A stretch of 64,000 nt of DNA from Acaricomes phytoseiuli DSM 14247 (GCF_000376245.1 NZ_AQXM01000051.1:1-64000); one strand, 5' to 3'; positions 8,896 to 17,757 are shown, counted from the first letter of the stretch. Notes: generated by a model from the letters alone, not told the origin. A program made the numbers and translations.

Positions 8896-9063
8896 ATGGC
8901 GGCCATGAAGCCCAGAACCGGTGACGGTCCTATGGAGGTCACGAAGGAGGGGCGCAGCCTCATCATGCGGGTGCCTTTGGAAGGCGGTGGACGCCTCGTG
9001 GTCGAGCTCAACTCAGATGAAGCTCAGCGGCTCAAGGAGTGCCTGCTCGGAGTCACCGAGTAA
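8896..9063 (+). CDS. DUF3117 small conserved actinobacterial protein
   Basis: A 55-residue protein beginning MAAMKPRTGDGPMEVTKEG, with the central RVPLEGGGRLVVELNSDEA segment. This matches the highly conserved actinobacterial DUF3117 family (Rv1211 in M. tuberculosis, from memory). It has no membrane segment and probably folds as a small beta-rich cytoplasmic protein. The function is unknown. The start is ATG 8896 with GAAGGGA 9-15 bases upstream; a longer in-frame reading from 8860 has no conserved residues. It is monocistronic and faces the O-methyltransferase gene. Confidence 0.88.
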   Translation: MAAMKPRTGDGPMEVTKEGRSLIMRVPLEGGGRLVVELNSDEAQRLKECLLGVTE

Positions 9064-9087
9064 GCAGCAGTGTTAGTTATCGGTTGA

Positions 9088-9720
9088 TCAGAGCTTCACG
9101 GCGAGGAGTACGCCTTCGCCGGTCGGCAGCAGCGAAGAGACCAAGCGCTCATCCTCACGGAGGGCTTTGCCGATCTGGCGCAGCGCTACCGTGCTCTGCT
9201 CACGGATCGCGGGCTCTGCGACCTTGCCGCCATCGAGTGCATCGTTGAGTACCATGAGGCCGCCGCTCTTCAGCAACCGGATGCCCTGCTCCACATAGCC
9301 TGGATAGTTCTTTTTGCCGCCGTTGATGAAGACCAGATCATAGGCCTGGTCCGTGAGCCGGGGCAGCACCTCTGCCGCGCGTCCGCTGATGGTCCGGGTG
9401 CGATTGGCCGGGAAGCCGGCTTCGGCAAAAGCCTCTTTGGCGGCTCGTAAGTGCTCGATATCAGCGTCGATGCTGGTCAGCACTGCAGCCCGGGGCAGGC
9501 CGCGGAGCAGGTAGATCCCGGAGACACCGGCTCCGGCGCCGATTTCCACGACCGTCTGCGCCTTCGAGGTCGCGGCGAGGACGCTCAGCAGCGATCCGGT
9601 GGCGGCGGAAACCGTGTGTGCGCCGAGGTTGCTGGAGCGCTCCCTGGCCCGGATCAGGATCTCGTCGTCTATCGGAAGTCCTTCGATATATGACCAGATG
9701 GCCGTTTTGTCAGCGCTCAT
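9088..9720 (-). CDS. O-methyltransferase, SAM-dependent (family 3)
   Basis: A 210-residue class I methyltransferase of the catechol/caffeoyl-CoA O-methyltransferase family. The SAM motif I is VVEIGAGAGVSGIYLLRGL (about residues 57-75). It is followed by LTSIDAD, and the metal/substrate region is YDLVFINGGKKNYPGY, where INGG stands in place of the usual I-D-x-D. The change from Asp to Asn-Gly at the metal-binding position suggests altered or metal-independent chemistry. In M. tuberculosis Rv1220c has the same position next to sigE. The substrate is unknown. It is divergent from the sigma factor gene, with 194 bases between the two starts. Confidence 0.85.
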   Translation of the reverse strand: MSADKTAIWSYIEGLPIDDEILIRARERSSNLGAHTVSAATGSLLSVLAATSKAQTVVEIGAGAGVSGIYLLRGLPRAAVLTSIDADIEHLRAAKEAFAEAGFPANRTRTISGRAAEVLPRLTDQAYDLVFINGGKKNYPGYVEQGIRLLKSGGLMVLNDALDGGKVAEPAIREQSTVALRQIGKALREDERLVSSLLPTGEGVLLAVKL

Positions 9721-9914
9721 ACCTTCAAGAATACTGCGCCAGAAGGTCGGCGCATGCCACCTGCACCTTGGGCTGAGCTGCTGCTATGCCCTCGGTGAAC
9801 CTGCCGCCAGCACAGCAAACTTTCAGCCGGATCTGCCATAATTAATTTTCATCAGTCTTGTTGGATCTAGCTATCTGTGATATCCGTCGCGAGGATCATT
9901 GAGGGGTGGGCTTG

Positions 9915-10544
9915 GTGACAGTAGAGACCACAGCAGCAAGTCATGCTGACTGGGTGATGCCTACATGGGAAGAAGTTGTTCAGGAGCATTCGGCTAAAGT
10001 CCTGCGACTCGCTTACCGACTCACGGGCAATCGCTACGATGCCGAGGATCTGACCCAGGAGGTATTCGTCCGGGTTTTCCGCTCTTTAGCGAATTTCACG
10101 CCCGGCACCTTGGACGGCTGGTTGCACCGGATCACCACGAATCTTTTCCTTGATCAGGCTCGGCGCAGATCGAGAATCCGTTTCGACGCCCTCGCCGAGG
10201 ACGCCGAATCACGCCTGCCTGGTAGGGATCCGGGGCCGGAGCGTAGCTTCGAGTTCAACAACCTCGATGTGGATGTTCAGGCCGCTTTAGACGCGCTGCC
10301 GCCGGATTTCCGCGCCGCTGTAGTGCTCTGCGATTTGGAAGGGCTGTCCTACGATGAGGTAGCCGCTGCCCTGGGGGTCAAGCTCGGCACGGTCCGCTCC
10401 CGGATACATCGCGGCCGGGCGATGCTACGCCAGACCCTGGCCCATCGCGATCCGCGGCGCCCGGAGCAGGTGAAGGCCAAAACCAGAACCACTGCGGTCA
10501 AACTACCCAAACTCAAGTTGCCGCGTATTGCAGGAGTTCTGTGA
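9915..10544 (+). CDS. sigE: ECF RNA polymerase sigma factor, SigE-like
   Basis: A sigma-70 factor of the ECF group, about 209 residues from the GTG at 9915, which has GAGGGG eight bases upstream; GTG 9906 is also in frame. Region 2 is seen as [15 protein letters not shown] and [15 protein letters not shown], and region 4 as [28 protein letters not shown] with its helix-turn-helix. Beyond region 4 there is a basic 35-residue tail ([21 protein letters not shown]). In M. tuberculosis SigE controls envelope-stress genes and is held by the anti-sigma factor RseA, encoded next to it. No anti-sigma gene is present here between sigE and tatB, so regulation must differ or the partner lies elsewhere. 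Confidence 0.88.
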   Translation: MTVETTAASHADWVMPTWEEVVQEHSAKVLRLAYRLTGNRYDAEDLTQEVFVRVFRSLANFTPGTLDGWLHRITTNLFLDQARRRSRIRFDALAEDAESRLPGRDPGPERSFEFNNLDVDVQAALDALPPDFRAAVVLCDLEGLSYDEVAAALGVKLGTVRSRIHRGRAMLRQTLAHRDPRRPEQVKAKTRTTAVKLPKLKLPRIAGVL

Positions 10545-10606
10545 CCGCTGCATGCATTGCCCGGATGCGGCAAACAGGCAATGGTTTCCGGTAGGCTTTT
10601 TTCGAT

Positions 10607-10984
10607 ATGTTCAACATTAACGGCTACGAATTCCTGATCATCGGCATTGTTGCAGTGCTGGTCATCGGCCCTCAGCGCCTGCCTGAATACGCGCAGAAGT
10701 TCCGGAATTTCGTCCGTGAAGCCCGGCGGATGGCCAGTGGCGCTCGGGAACAGATCAAAGAAGAAGCCGGCGTCGATCTCAGCAGTATCGAGTGGCAGAA
10801 GCTCGACCCCCGGCAGTACGATCCGCGCCGGATCATCCGAGAAGCGCTGCTCGATGACGACAGGCCAACCCCTGGCGCGGCCAGTGTAGAGCCCGCTGCG
10901 GCCTCGGAACCGCAGATGCTCACCGTCTCCGTGGAGCGCCTGGCCACCGGGGAGAAAGCGCCCTGGGACAACGAAGCCACCTGA
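10607..10984 (+). CDS. tatB: Sec-independent protein translocase subunit TatB
   Basis: A 125-residue protein with an N-terminal hydrophobic helix (about 7-21) and the hallmark GPQRLPEYAQK hinge. An amphipathic helix follows (FRNFVREARRMASGAREQIKEE), then an acidic tail. TatB receives twin-arginine signal peptides together with TatC and passes folded cargo to the TatA pore in the cytoplasmic membrane. The LPEY motif and the longer helix separate it from TatA. It lies 62 bases after the sigma factor gene in the same direction. tatA and tatC are not in the window. Confidence 0.9.
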   Translation: MFNINGYEFLIIGIVAVLVIGPQRLPEYAQKFRNFVREARRMASGAREQIKEEAGVDLSSIEWQKLDPRQYDPRRIIREALLDDDRPTPGAASVEPAAASEPQMLTVSVERLATGEKAPWDNEAT

Positions 10985-11008
10985 GCTGAGGCTCAGGGAT
11001 TCACCCCT

Positions 11009-12172
11009 TCAGCTTCCCGCTCGGGGCTGAATGTTCAAAGACCTGCCGGCTAAGCTCTGAGGCCGGGTGAAAAGCTGCTCCGCGATGTGTTGCAATGCCT
11101 GCGCCGCTGGCGACTCAGGATCCTCCTGGACCAGTGGTGTGCCGGAATCCCCGTGCTCCCGCAGGGAGACATCCAGGGGGATCTGGCCGAGCAGCGGAGT
11201 CTGGTAGCCGAGCGCGACACCGAGCCGCTGAGCCAGAGCGGCGCCTCCGCCTGATCCGAAGAGCTTCACCCGGCTGCCATCCGGCTGCTCCAGCCAGGAC
11301 ATGTTCTCGATGACCCCGGCCACTCGCTGCCCGGTCTGCGCAGCGATCGACCCTGCTCGCTCCGCGACCTCAGCGGCGGCGGGCTGAGGTGTCGTGACGA
11401 CCAGCAGCTCGGAACCGGGCAGCAGCTGGCTCACGGAAATGGCGACGTCTCCTGTACCGGGCGGCAGGTCCAAGAGCAGCACATCCAGATCGCCGAAGTA
11501 GACATCGCCGAGGAACTGCTCCAGGGCGCGGTGCAGCATCGGCCCGCGCCAGGCCACGGGCTGGTTCCCGGAGAGGAACATGCCGATGGAGATCACTTTG
11601 ACGTCATAGGCTACTGGCGGCAGGATCATCTCGTCCACCCTGGTCGGCTTCTGGATGGTCTGCTGCCCCTCCGGGCCGGTACTGACTAGCCCCATCAGGC
11701 CGGGGACCGAGAAGCCGTAGATATCGGCGTCCACAATACCCACTTTGAGGCCTCTGGCAGCCAGCGCACAGGCGAGATTCACGGTCACACTCGATTTGCC
11801 GACACCGCCCTTGCCGCTGGCCACCGCGTAGATCCGGGTCAGCGAGTCAGTGCGGCTGAACGGAATCTGCCCGCGTTCCGGGCGCAGCTGATCGCGCAGC
11901 GCACCACGCTGCTCCGGAGTCATCACTCCGAGTTCCACGGTCACCGCCGATACCCCCGGGACCCGGCTCAGCGCAGTGGAAGCATCCGCGGCGATAGTCT
12001 CGCGCATCGGGCAGCCCGCGATGGTGAGCAGGACTTTGGCCGTCACGTGTCCGGTTGGATCACAGGAGACGGTTTCGACCATGCCGAGCTCGGTGATCGG
12101 CTTCCGGAGTTCCGGGTCGATCACCGTGGCCAGGGCCTCGTAGAGCTGGGATGACGTCGGTTCTTCGGTCAC
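11009..12172 (-). CDS. mrp: Mrp/ApbC-type iron-sulfur cluster carrier ATPase
   Basis: A 387-residue P-loop protein. Residues about 8-80 form a DUF59/MIP18 domain with the conserved ITELGMV and the Cys in IAGCPMR. The deviant Walker A ASGKGGVGKSS is near residue 114. The switch regions VGIVDADIYG and LLLDLPPGTGD complete a Mrp/NBP35-like ATPase. Homologues carry and transfer 4Fe-4S clusters in the cytoplasm. The usual C-terminal CxxC is not obvious: the ENMSWLEQPDG segment lacks it, as in many actinobacterial forms. The start GTG overlaps the stop of the DUF1003 gene (GTGA). tatB is convergent on the other side. Confidence 0.9.
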   Translation of the reverse strand: MTEEPTSSQLYEALATVIDPELRKPITELGMVETVSCDPTGHVTAKVLLTIAGCPMRETIAADASTALSRVPGVSAVTVELGVMTPEQRGALRDQLRPERGQIPFSRTDSLTRIYAVASGKGGVGKSSVTVNLACALAARGLKVGIVDADIYGFSVPGLMGLVSTGPEGQQTIQKPTRVDEMILPPVAYDVKVISIGMFLSGNQPVAWRGPMLHRALEQFLGDVYFGDLDVLLLDLPPGTGDVAISVSQLLPGSELLVVTTPQPAAAEVAERAGSIAAQTGQRVAGVIENMSWLEQPDGSRVKLFGSGGGAALAQRLGVALGYQTPLLGQIPLDVSLREHGDSGTPLVQEDPESPAAQALQHIAEQLFTRPQSLAGRSLNIQPRAGS

Positions 12173-12822
12173 GACTCCTCGGATTCCGCGCTCTCTGGGG
12201 GAGTGGTTTCCTGTGCTGTGCTCTCTTGGTTTTCTTGTGCGTTGTCGTCCTGCGGCTCTTTGACCTTGGGCAGGGCATGAGTCTTCGTGCCGGCCTGTTT
12301 GCCCTGTTCCTCGGTGTCCGAGGTGAGGCCGTCGAGCAGGCCGCGCAGCTCAGAGCGAACGAAATCACGCGTTGCCACCTCCCGCAGAGCGATGCGCAAC
12401 GCGGCTAGCTCCCGAGTGAGGTATTCGGTATCGGCAAGGTTCCGGGCCGCGGTCTGCCGGTCCTGTTCGATTGCGACCCGGTCCCGGTCGTCCTGACGGT
12501 TCTGCGCGAGCAGCAGTAGCGGAGCTGCGTAAGAAGCCTGCAGCGAGAGCATTAAGGTGAGCAGCGTGTAATTCAGCGCCCGGGGGTCGAATTGCAGCTC
12601 TTCCGGTGCCAGGGTGTTCCAGCCCAGCCAGATGAGGCAGAAGAGCGTCATGTAGAGCAGGAACTGCGGGGTTCCCATGAAGCGGGCGAAGCCCTCGGTC
12701 CACTTCCCGAAGACGTCCGGGTCCGGGGAGAGCCTGGGGAACAGCCGGGAACGCAGCTCCAGCGGGGTGTCCAGGCCGGTGCTTGGGCGCTTCTCGGCGG
12801 GTTTTTTCGGCTGCTTAGCCAA
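12169..12822 (-). CDS. DUF1003 membrane protein
   Basis: A 217-residue protein starting at TTG 12822. A perfect AGGAGG sits five bases upstream, inside the end of the preceding gene, which decides the start. Two hydrophobic helices (about 52-72 and 83-105) flank LGWNTLAPEELQFDPRALNY. The basic/acidic coiled region QNRQDDRDRVAIEQDRQ is the DUF1003 hallmark. The C-terminus is a Glu/Gln/Thr-rich tail. The function is unknown. The gene is fused by overlaps into a unit with the MgtE-N/CBS gene upstream and mrp downstream, an arrangement conserved in actinobacteria. Confidence 0.88.
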   Translation of the reverse strand: MAKQPKKPAEKRPSTGLDTPLELRSRLFPRLSPDPDVFGKWTEGFARFMGTPQFLLYMTLFCLIWLGWNTLAPEELQFDPRALNYTLLTLMLSLQASYAAPLLLLAQNRQDDRDRVAIEQDRQTAARNLADTEYLTRELAALRIALREVATRDFVRSELRGLLDGLTSDTEEQGKQAGTKTHALPKVKEPQDDNAQENQESTAQETTPPESAESEES

Positions 12823-14104
12823 ATTGGCCTCCTAGCTTCTTGATGGGGGCTCCGTCTTCGTGAATGCGCCAGTCATCCGGGAGGAGATGATCTAGAAGGT
12901 CATCGACGCTGATGGCACCGACGAGACGCCCGGCACTGTTGACCACTGGCAGAGACACTAGATTGTAGGAGGCCATGGCGTGCGAGACGTCGGCAACGGG
13001 TGCCAGATCCGAAATAGGTTCCAGGTTCTTATCGACCAGAGTGCCGATCTGCTCGGGAGGGGCGCTGCGCAGCAGCTGCTGAATATGCACGACGCCCAGG
13101 AAACGCCCGGTGGGTGTCTCCAACGGGGGGCGGCAGATGAAGACCGCGGCCGCTAGGGCAGGGGTGAGCTCTTCGCTGCGGACCATTGCCAGGGCCTCGG
13201 CAACGGTGTCCTCAGGTGCCATGATCACCGGTACCGGAGTCATTAGCGCACCCGCGCTGTCCTCGTCGTACTGAAGCAGCCGGCGCACATCGTCGGCTTC
13301 CTCGGGTTCCATCAGGAGCAGCAGTTCCTCAGCCTTGGCGCTGGGAAGGTCAGAGAGCAGATCCGCTGCATCGTCCGGGTCCATCTCTTCCAGAATATCT
13401 GCGGCGCGTTCGTTATCGAGGGCGGAGAGCAGCTGGACCTGATCTTCTTCCGGCAGTTCCTGGAGCACATCCGCCAGCCGTTCGTCCTGCAGTTCGGAGG
13501 CGACTTCGATACGCCGCTTATCGCTCATCTCCTGAAGCGCGTCCGCGAAGTCCGCAGGTTTGAGATCTTCGTAATTGGCCACGAGCTGGGTGGCCGCCTG
13601 CGGCTCATCATCAGCGGTGTCCTGAATCGCATCATCCCAGTTGATCAGCACGGTTTCCCCGCGCCGCAAGCCGCGCAGCCGGGAGGCGGAGCTGCCGCGT
13701 CGCACGAAGAGTTTCGAGACAAGCCAGTCGCCATTGCGGCTCCGATCGAGGGCGATGTCCTCGATAATCGCCTGCCCGGAACCATCGGCAAGAGAGATCT
13801 TGCGGTCGAAGAGCTCGCCGACCACGAGCTGCTCGGTGCCGCGCTGCTCAAACCGGCGCAGATTCACGAGCCCGGTGGTGATGATCTGGGTCTGGTCCAT
13901 CGAGGTCAGCCTGGTCATGGGGACGAAAACCCGGCGCTTGCCGGTGACTTCCACCACGATGCCTATCGCATGCGGCGAACGATGTCCGCGCGAATGCACG
14001 ACGACATCGCGCAGTCGTCCGAGCCGGTCGCCTACCGGGTCAAAGACATCCAAGCCGATCAGCCTGGCCACGAAGATGCGCCTGAGTGAATTCGGAGTGC
14101 TCAC
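12815..14104 (-). CDS. MgtE N-domain and CBS-pair protein with PRC-barrel N-terminus
   Basis: A 429-residue soluble protein. Residues about 8-180 contain two PRC-barrel-like units (FVARLIGLDVFDPVGDRLGRLRDVVV). An MgtE intracellular N-domain of superhelical repeats follows (LADVLQELPEEDQVQLL, ILEEMDPDDAADLLSDL). The end carries two CBS motifs (AGALMTPVPVIM, LVGAISVDDLLDHLLP). The magnesium channel helices of a true MgtE are absent, so it is probably a sensor or regulator of Mg2+ or nucleotides and not a transporter. The start is GTG 14104. It is the first gene of an operon with DUF1003 and mrp, the Rv1232c arrangement in mycobacteria as I recall. Confidence 0.87.
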   Translation of the reverse strand: MSTPNSLRRIFVARLIGLDVFDPVGDRLGRLRDVVVHSRGHRSPHAIGIVVEVTGKRRVFVPMTRLTSMDQTQIITTGLVNLRRFEQRGTEQLVVGELFDRKISLADGSGQAIIEDIALDRSRNGDWLVSKLFVRRGSSASRLRGLRRGETVLINWDDAIQDTADDEPQAATQLVANYEDLKPADFADALQEMSDKRRIEVASELQDERLADVLQELPEEDQVQLLSALDNERAADILEEMDPDDAADLLSDLPSAKAEELLLLMEPEEADDVRRLLQYDEDSAGALMTPVPVIMAPEDTVAEALAMVRSEELTPALAAAVFICRPPLETPTGRFLGVVHIQQLLRSAPPEQIGTLVDKNLEPISDLAPVADVSHAMASYNLVSLPVVNSAGRLVGAISVDDLLDHLLPDDWRIHEDGAPIKKLGGQFG

Positions 14105-14262
14105 CTCTCCAGGCTACTGTCAGTTTCCGCCCAGCTGCTAAAAGAGCCTCACCGCGCCCCGGCTGGTCCCGGAGCCGGCCATAGGAATTCACCAGGTTCA
14201 CCCGAAGCGATACTGGCGTATTCACAGCTGCACGGAGCCCTGAAGTGCGCGAGAATGCTCTT

Positions 14263-15231
14263 ATGTCAAACCTTTTCGGCCCCGCCCGTAGACTCGATGA
14301 TTCGCGCAGTGTGCCGGAAGGGGACACCGTCGGCAGCTACACCTCTTATCTGGATGCCCAGAAGGCCGTGGACTACCTGGCGGATCAGCAGTTCCGGGTC
14401 CAGCTGGTCTCTATCGTGGGCAACGATGTAAAGATGATCGAGCGGGTCACCGGCCGGCTCAGCTACCCCCGGGTGGCGCTGACCGGGGCGCTGCAGGGCA
14501 TCTGGTTCGGGCTCTTCGTCGGCTTGCTGCTCTCCTTCTTCAGCCCTACGCCCAGCGGTTTCGGTATGGTGCCTTTCGCGATGCTGATCGGCGCCGGCTT
14601 CTGGATGCTCTTCGGCATCATCAGTTACGCCGCCCAGCGGGGCAAGCGGGATTTCACCTCGACGTCTCAGGTGGTTGCCGGCAGTTACGATGTGATCGTC
14701 GCCCGGGAGGCCTCCGCGGAGGCTCGCAGGCTGCTCCAGAATCTGCCGATGAATCATTCCACGGCGCAGCAGCAGTGGGGTGCACCGTCGCGGTCTGGGT
14801 CTGCTTCGCGAGCAGGGGATACCGCCCCGCCGCAGGGCAACGGCGGCTCTTCGCAGGGCTCTTCTGACAGCCAGCCATCTCAGGTGCCATCCCGCCCGGA
14901 AAGCTGGGGGAATCCCTACGGCGCTCAGCCACAGCGCCCCGCCCAGCCTCAGCAGCCGGCTCCGAAGACGACTCCGAATGCACAGAGCGGGGTAGGCGAT
15001 ACCGCCCAGCAGCAAGCAGTTCAGCAGTCTCCGGGCAGCTCTGAAAACCCCGAGCACGGTACCCCGAGGCGCGGAAGCTACCCGGACCTGCCCGATGGCA
15101 GGCCCCAGTACGGCGTGCGCGTCAGCCCGGAAGAGCAGACAAACTCACTGCAGGCCAGTGCGGATCAGGCCAGCTCAGACCAGCGGACTACTGGCCAGGC
15201 CGGCGAAGGCGCTGATCGCGAGCAGCGCTGA
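14263..15231 (+). CDS. General-stress-protein-like membrane protein with low-complexity tail
   Basis: About 322 residues from the ATG at 14263. The N-terminal 155 residues show a general stress protein 17M/YflT-like domain (TVGSYTSYLDAQKAVDYLADQQF, then QLVSIVGNDVKMIERVTGRLSYPRVA). Two transmembrane helices (about 75-95 and 103-125) and FTSTSQVVAGSYDVIV follow. The remaining 160 residues are rich in Gln, Ser, Pro, Gly and Ala, with no fold visible, and look intrinsically disordered. The function is unknown; a role in envelope stress is only suggested by the sigE neighbourhood. GTG 14245 is a possible alternative start. Confidence 0.8.
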   Translation: MSNLFGPARRLDDSRSVPEGDTVGSYTSYLDAQKAVDYLADQQFRVQLVSIVGNDVKMIERVTGRLSYPRVALTGALQGIWFGLFVGLLLSFFSPTPSGFGMVPFAMLIGAGFWMLFGIISYAAQRGKRDFTSTSQVVAGSYDVIVAREASAEARRLLQNLPMNHSTAQQQWGAPSRSGSASRAGDTAPPQGNGGSSQGSSDSQPSQVPSRPESWGNPYGAQPQRPAQPQQPAPKTTPNAQSGVGDTAQQQAVQQSPGSSENPEHGTPRRGSYPDLPDGRPQYGVRVSPEEQTNSLQASADQASSDQRTTGQAGEGADREQR

Positions 15232-15246
15232 GCCGAGGCCGCCCGA

Positions 15247-16848
15247 TCAGTGCTGATCCGCCTCGTAGATGCCGGCCATCCAGGCTTCGACATCATCGGG
15301 GTGACGGGGCAGTGCCGCGGAGAGGTTCACGTTACCGTCCGTGGTGATGAGCACATCGTCCTCGATGCGCACCCCGATGCCCCGGTATTCTTCGGGTACG
15401 GCGAGATCATCGGCTTTGAAGTACAGCCCCGGTTCGATGGTGAAGACCATACCCGGCTCCAGCACTCCGTCGAGATACAGCTCGGCTTTAGCCTGAGCGC
15501 AGTCGTGCACGTCCAGGCCCAGGTGGTGGCTGGTGCCGTGCGGCATCCAGCGCCGGTGCTGCTGGCCCTCCGGGGACAGCGCTTCTTCCACCGGCACATC
15601 GAGCAGCCCCCATTCCACGAGCCGTTCGGCGAGTACCCGCATAGCGGCCCCGTGGATGTCCCTGAATTTCGTACCGGGCCGCGCCACCTCGAAAGCGGCA
15701 TCGGCGGCATCGAGCACGGCCAGATAGACCTTCCGCTGCACATCGGTGAAGCTGCCATTGACCGGCAGCGTGCGGGTGATATCAGCGGTGTACAGCGAAT
15801 CAGCCTCGACCCCGGCATCGAGGAGTAGCAGATCACCGGAGGCGACCTTCCCGTTATTGGTGATCCAGTGCAGAGTCGTCGCGTGGTCGCCTGAGGCCGC
15901 GATGGTCTCGTAGCCCAGGCCGTTGCCCTCTTCACGCGCCTTAGCGGCGAAAGCTCCCTCCACGACGCGCTCGCCCCGGTGGTGGGTCATCGCTCGGGGC
16001 AATGCCCGCACTACCTCCGTGAAGCCATCGATGGTCGCGTCAACGGCTTCTTGGAGCTGGGCGACTTCCCAGGAGTCTTTGACCAGCCGGAGCGAGGAGA
16101 GTGCTTCGGTCAAGGCGGCGTCACTGGCATCGGCCGCGGAGAGATCAACGGTATCCGGATTCGGTGCGGTGTTGATCCGAGCGGTATCGATCAGGGCGTC
16201 GACCTGAGGGTCCGCATCCCGCAGCAGTCGCACCCGGTTGCCGCCGACGCTCGGCTCCCCGATGTTCTTGGTCAGGGCTACCTCGAGCTCAGTGAGATCG
16301 GCGGTGGGCAGGCCCAGCTGGGCACGCAGTTGGGCCAGGCTGGGCCGCTTGCCGATCCAGAACTCGCCCGAGCGGGCATCCGCGTAGAACTGCTCGGTGT
16401 CCCGACCCGCAAGCGGTCGGAAGTACAGGGTCGCCTGGTGGTGGCCGCCGCCGTCTCCGGCGCCGGCATCAACCGGTTCCAAGATCAAGACCGCATCCGG
16501 CTCGTGGTCCACGCCCAGGCCGGTCAGATGGGCGAAGCCCGAATGCGGGCGGAACATGTAATCGGTGTCATTGGAACGCACTTTGAGCGGGCCGGCCGGT
16601 ATCACCAGTCGCTCCCCGGGGAACTTTTCGCTGATCGCCCGGCGGCGCTGCGCGGCATGCTCGGCGACAGGGTCCTGCGCAGGCAGCTCCTGGTTGGCCG
16701 GCGCCCAGCGGGAGCTCATGAAATTCCGGAAGGCGTCTGAGTCCGGTCGCAAGGAACGGTTGTTCACACGCTCCTCAAGCGGCTGCCCGTGTGCATCTGC
16801 GCTGCCGTCGTTGCTTGCTTCGGTCTGGTTCTGGGGGATTTCTGACAC
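15247..16848 (-). CDS. pepP: Xaa-Pro aminopeptidase (M24B)
   Basis: A 533-residue metallopeptidase that removes N-terminal residues next to proline. An aminopeptidase-P N-domain (FPGERLVIPAGPLKVRSNDTDYMFR) precedes the pita-bread catalytic domain. Metal ligands are visible as LLLDAGVEADSLYTADITRT (two Asp), HGTSHHLGLDVHD (His), FTIEPGLYF (Glu) and GVRIEDDVLIT (Glu). The start is GTG 16848 with AGGATGG upstream. An open extension to 17097 overlaps the divergent PHP gene and lacks conserved residues. The N-terminal 60 residues are polar and variable. The protein is cytoplasmic, with no signal peptide. Confidence 0.92.
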   Translation of the reverse strand: MSEIPQNQTEASNDGSADAHGQPLEERVNNRSLRPDSDAFRNFMSSRWAPANQELPAQDPVAEHAAQRRRAISEKFPGERLVIPAGPLKVRSNDTDYMFRPHSGFAHLTGLGVDHEPDAVLILEPVDAGAGDGGGHHQATLYFRPLAGRDTEQFYADARSGEFWIGKRPSLAQLRAQLGLPTADLTELEVALTKNIGEPSVGGNRVRLLRDADPQVDALIDTARINTAPNPDTVDLSAADASDAALTEALSSLRLVKDSWEVAQLQEAVDATIDGFTEVVRALPRAMTHHRGERVVEGAFAAKAREEGNGLGYETIAASGDHATTLHWITNNGKVASGDLLLLDAGVEADSLYTADITRTLPVNGSFTDVQRKVYLAVLDAADAAFEVARPGTKFRDIHGAAMRVLAERLVEWGLLDVPVEEALSPEGQQHRRWMPHGTSHHLGLDVHDCAQAKAELYLDGVLEPGMVFTIEPGLYFKADDLAVPEEYRGIGVRIEDDVLITTDGNVNLSAALPRHPDDVEAWMAGIYEADQH

Positions 16849-16901
16849 ACCACCATCCTGCCACGGAAGCGGCGGAGGCGGATGCGTTCTAGGCTGAGAG
16901 A

Positions 16902-17747
16902 ATGCGCATTGACCTCCACACTCACTCCACAGTCTCCGATGGCACCGAAGCGCCCAGCGAATTGATCCGCTCCGCGCGGGCCGCAGGACTGGACGTTGTG
17001 GCGCTGACAGATCATGATTCGACAGCCGGCTGGCAGGAGGCCGCAACCGCCGCCAGGGCCGAGGGCATCGCACTAGTGCCGGGCATGGAAGTCTCATCCC
17101 AGACCCCGGAGGGGATCACCGTGCACGTGCTCAGCTACCTGCACAACCCGGAGCATCCGGGCCTGCTGGCGGAGGTGCAGAAGTCGCGTCAGGCGCGCCT
17201 GGGCCGGGCGGAGCAGATGGCGACGCTGATCGCTGAGGACTATCCGATCAGCTGGGAGGACGTTTCGGCGCGGGTCGCCCCTGGCGCCACCGTAGGCCGG
17301 CCGCATATCGCCGATGCCTTGGTGGTCGCGTCAGTGGTGCGCACCCGGGACGAGGCGTTCGAATCCATTCTCTCTGCCCGGGGGAAGTACTGGGTCTCCC
17401 ACTACGCCCCTGAACCAGCCGTTGCGGTGGCGCTGATCCGCAGCGCAGGGGGCGTTCCAGTATTCGCGCATCCGGTAGCGGTGGAGCGGGGCCGCGTGGT
17501 GGGCGATGAGGTGTACCGGCAGATGATCGATGCCGGCCTGGCCGGGCTGGAGATCGAGCACCGGGACAACCCGGCTGCGGGCAAAGAATTCCTCTATCGT
17601 CTCGCCGCTGAGCACGACCTCATCGTGACCGGCTCCTCTGACTATCACGGGGCAGGTAAGCGCAACCGCTTGGGTGAGAATACCACGAGCCCGCAGGCCC
17701 TCGCCCGGATCGAGGATCTAGCCAGCGGCACGGATGTGGTCCGCTAG
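16902..17747 (+). CDS. PHP-domain phosphoesterase
   Basis: A 281-residue protein with a polymerase-and-histidinol-phosphatase fold. The first metal motif is DLHTHSTVSDG at the N-terminus; ALTDHDS, PGMEVSS, GRPHIADAL, VFAHPVA and a final SSDYHG follow. All His/Asp ligands of a trinuclear metal site are present. Related bacterial proteins (YciV/RNase AM type) degrade 3',5'-nucleoside bisphosphates and RNA 5' ends. This function is inferred from family. It is divergent from pepP and convergent with the DNA methyltransferase gene. Confidence 0.88.
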   Translation: MRIDLHTHSTVSDGTEAPSELIRSARAAGLDVVALTDHDSTAGWQEAATAARAEGIALVPGMEVSSQTPEGITVHVLSYLHNPEHPGLLAEVQKSRQARLGRAEQMATLIAEDYPISWEDVSARVAPGATVGRPHIADALVVASVVRTRDEAFESILSARGKYWVSHYAPEPAVAVALIRSAGGVPVFAHPVAVERGRVVGDEVYRQMIDAGLAGLEIEHRDNPAAGKEFLYRLAAEHDLIVTGSSDYHGAGKRNRLGENTTSPQALARIEDLASGTDVVR

Positions 17748-17757
17748 TTGCCCGAGC

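Noticed and set aside
10981-10996. CTGAGC-TGAG-GCTCAG hairpin after tatB
   Set aside because: Only a six-base stem that includes the stop codon, with no T-run; too weak to call a terminator.
16849-17097. N-terminal extension of the Xaa-Pro aminopeptidase
   Set aside because: It overlaps the divergent PHP gene and is Arg/Pro/Cys-rich without conservation; GTG 16848 has a ribosome site.
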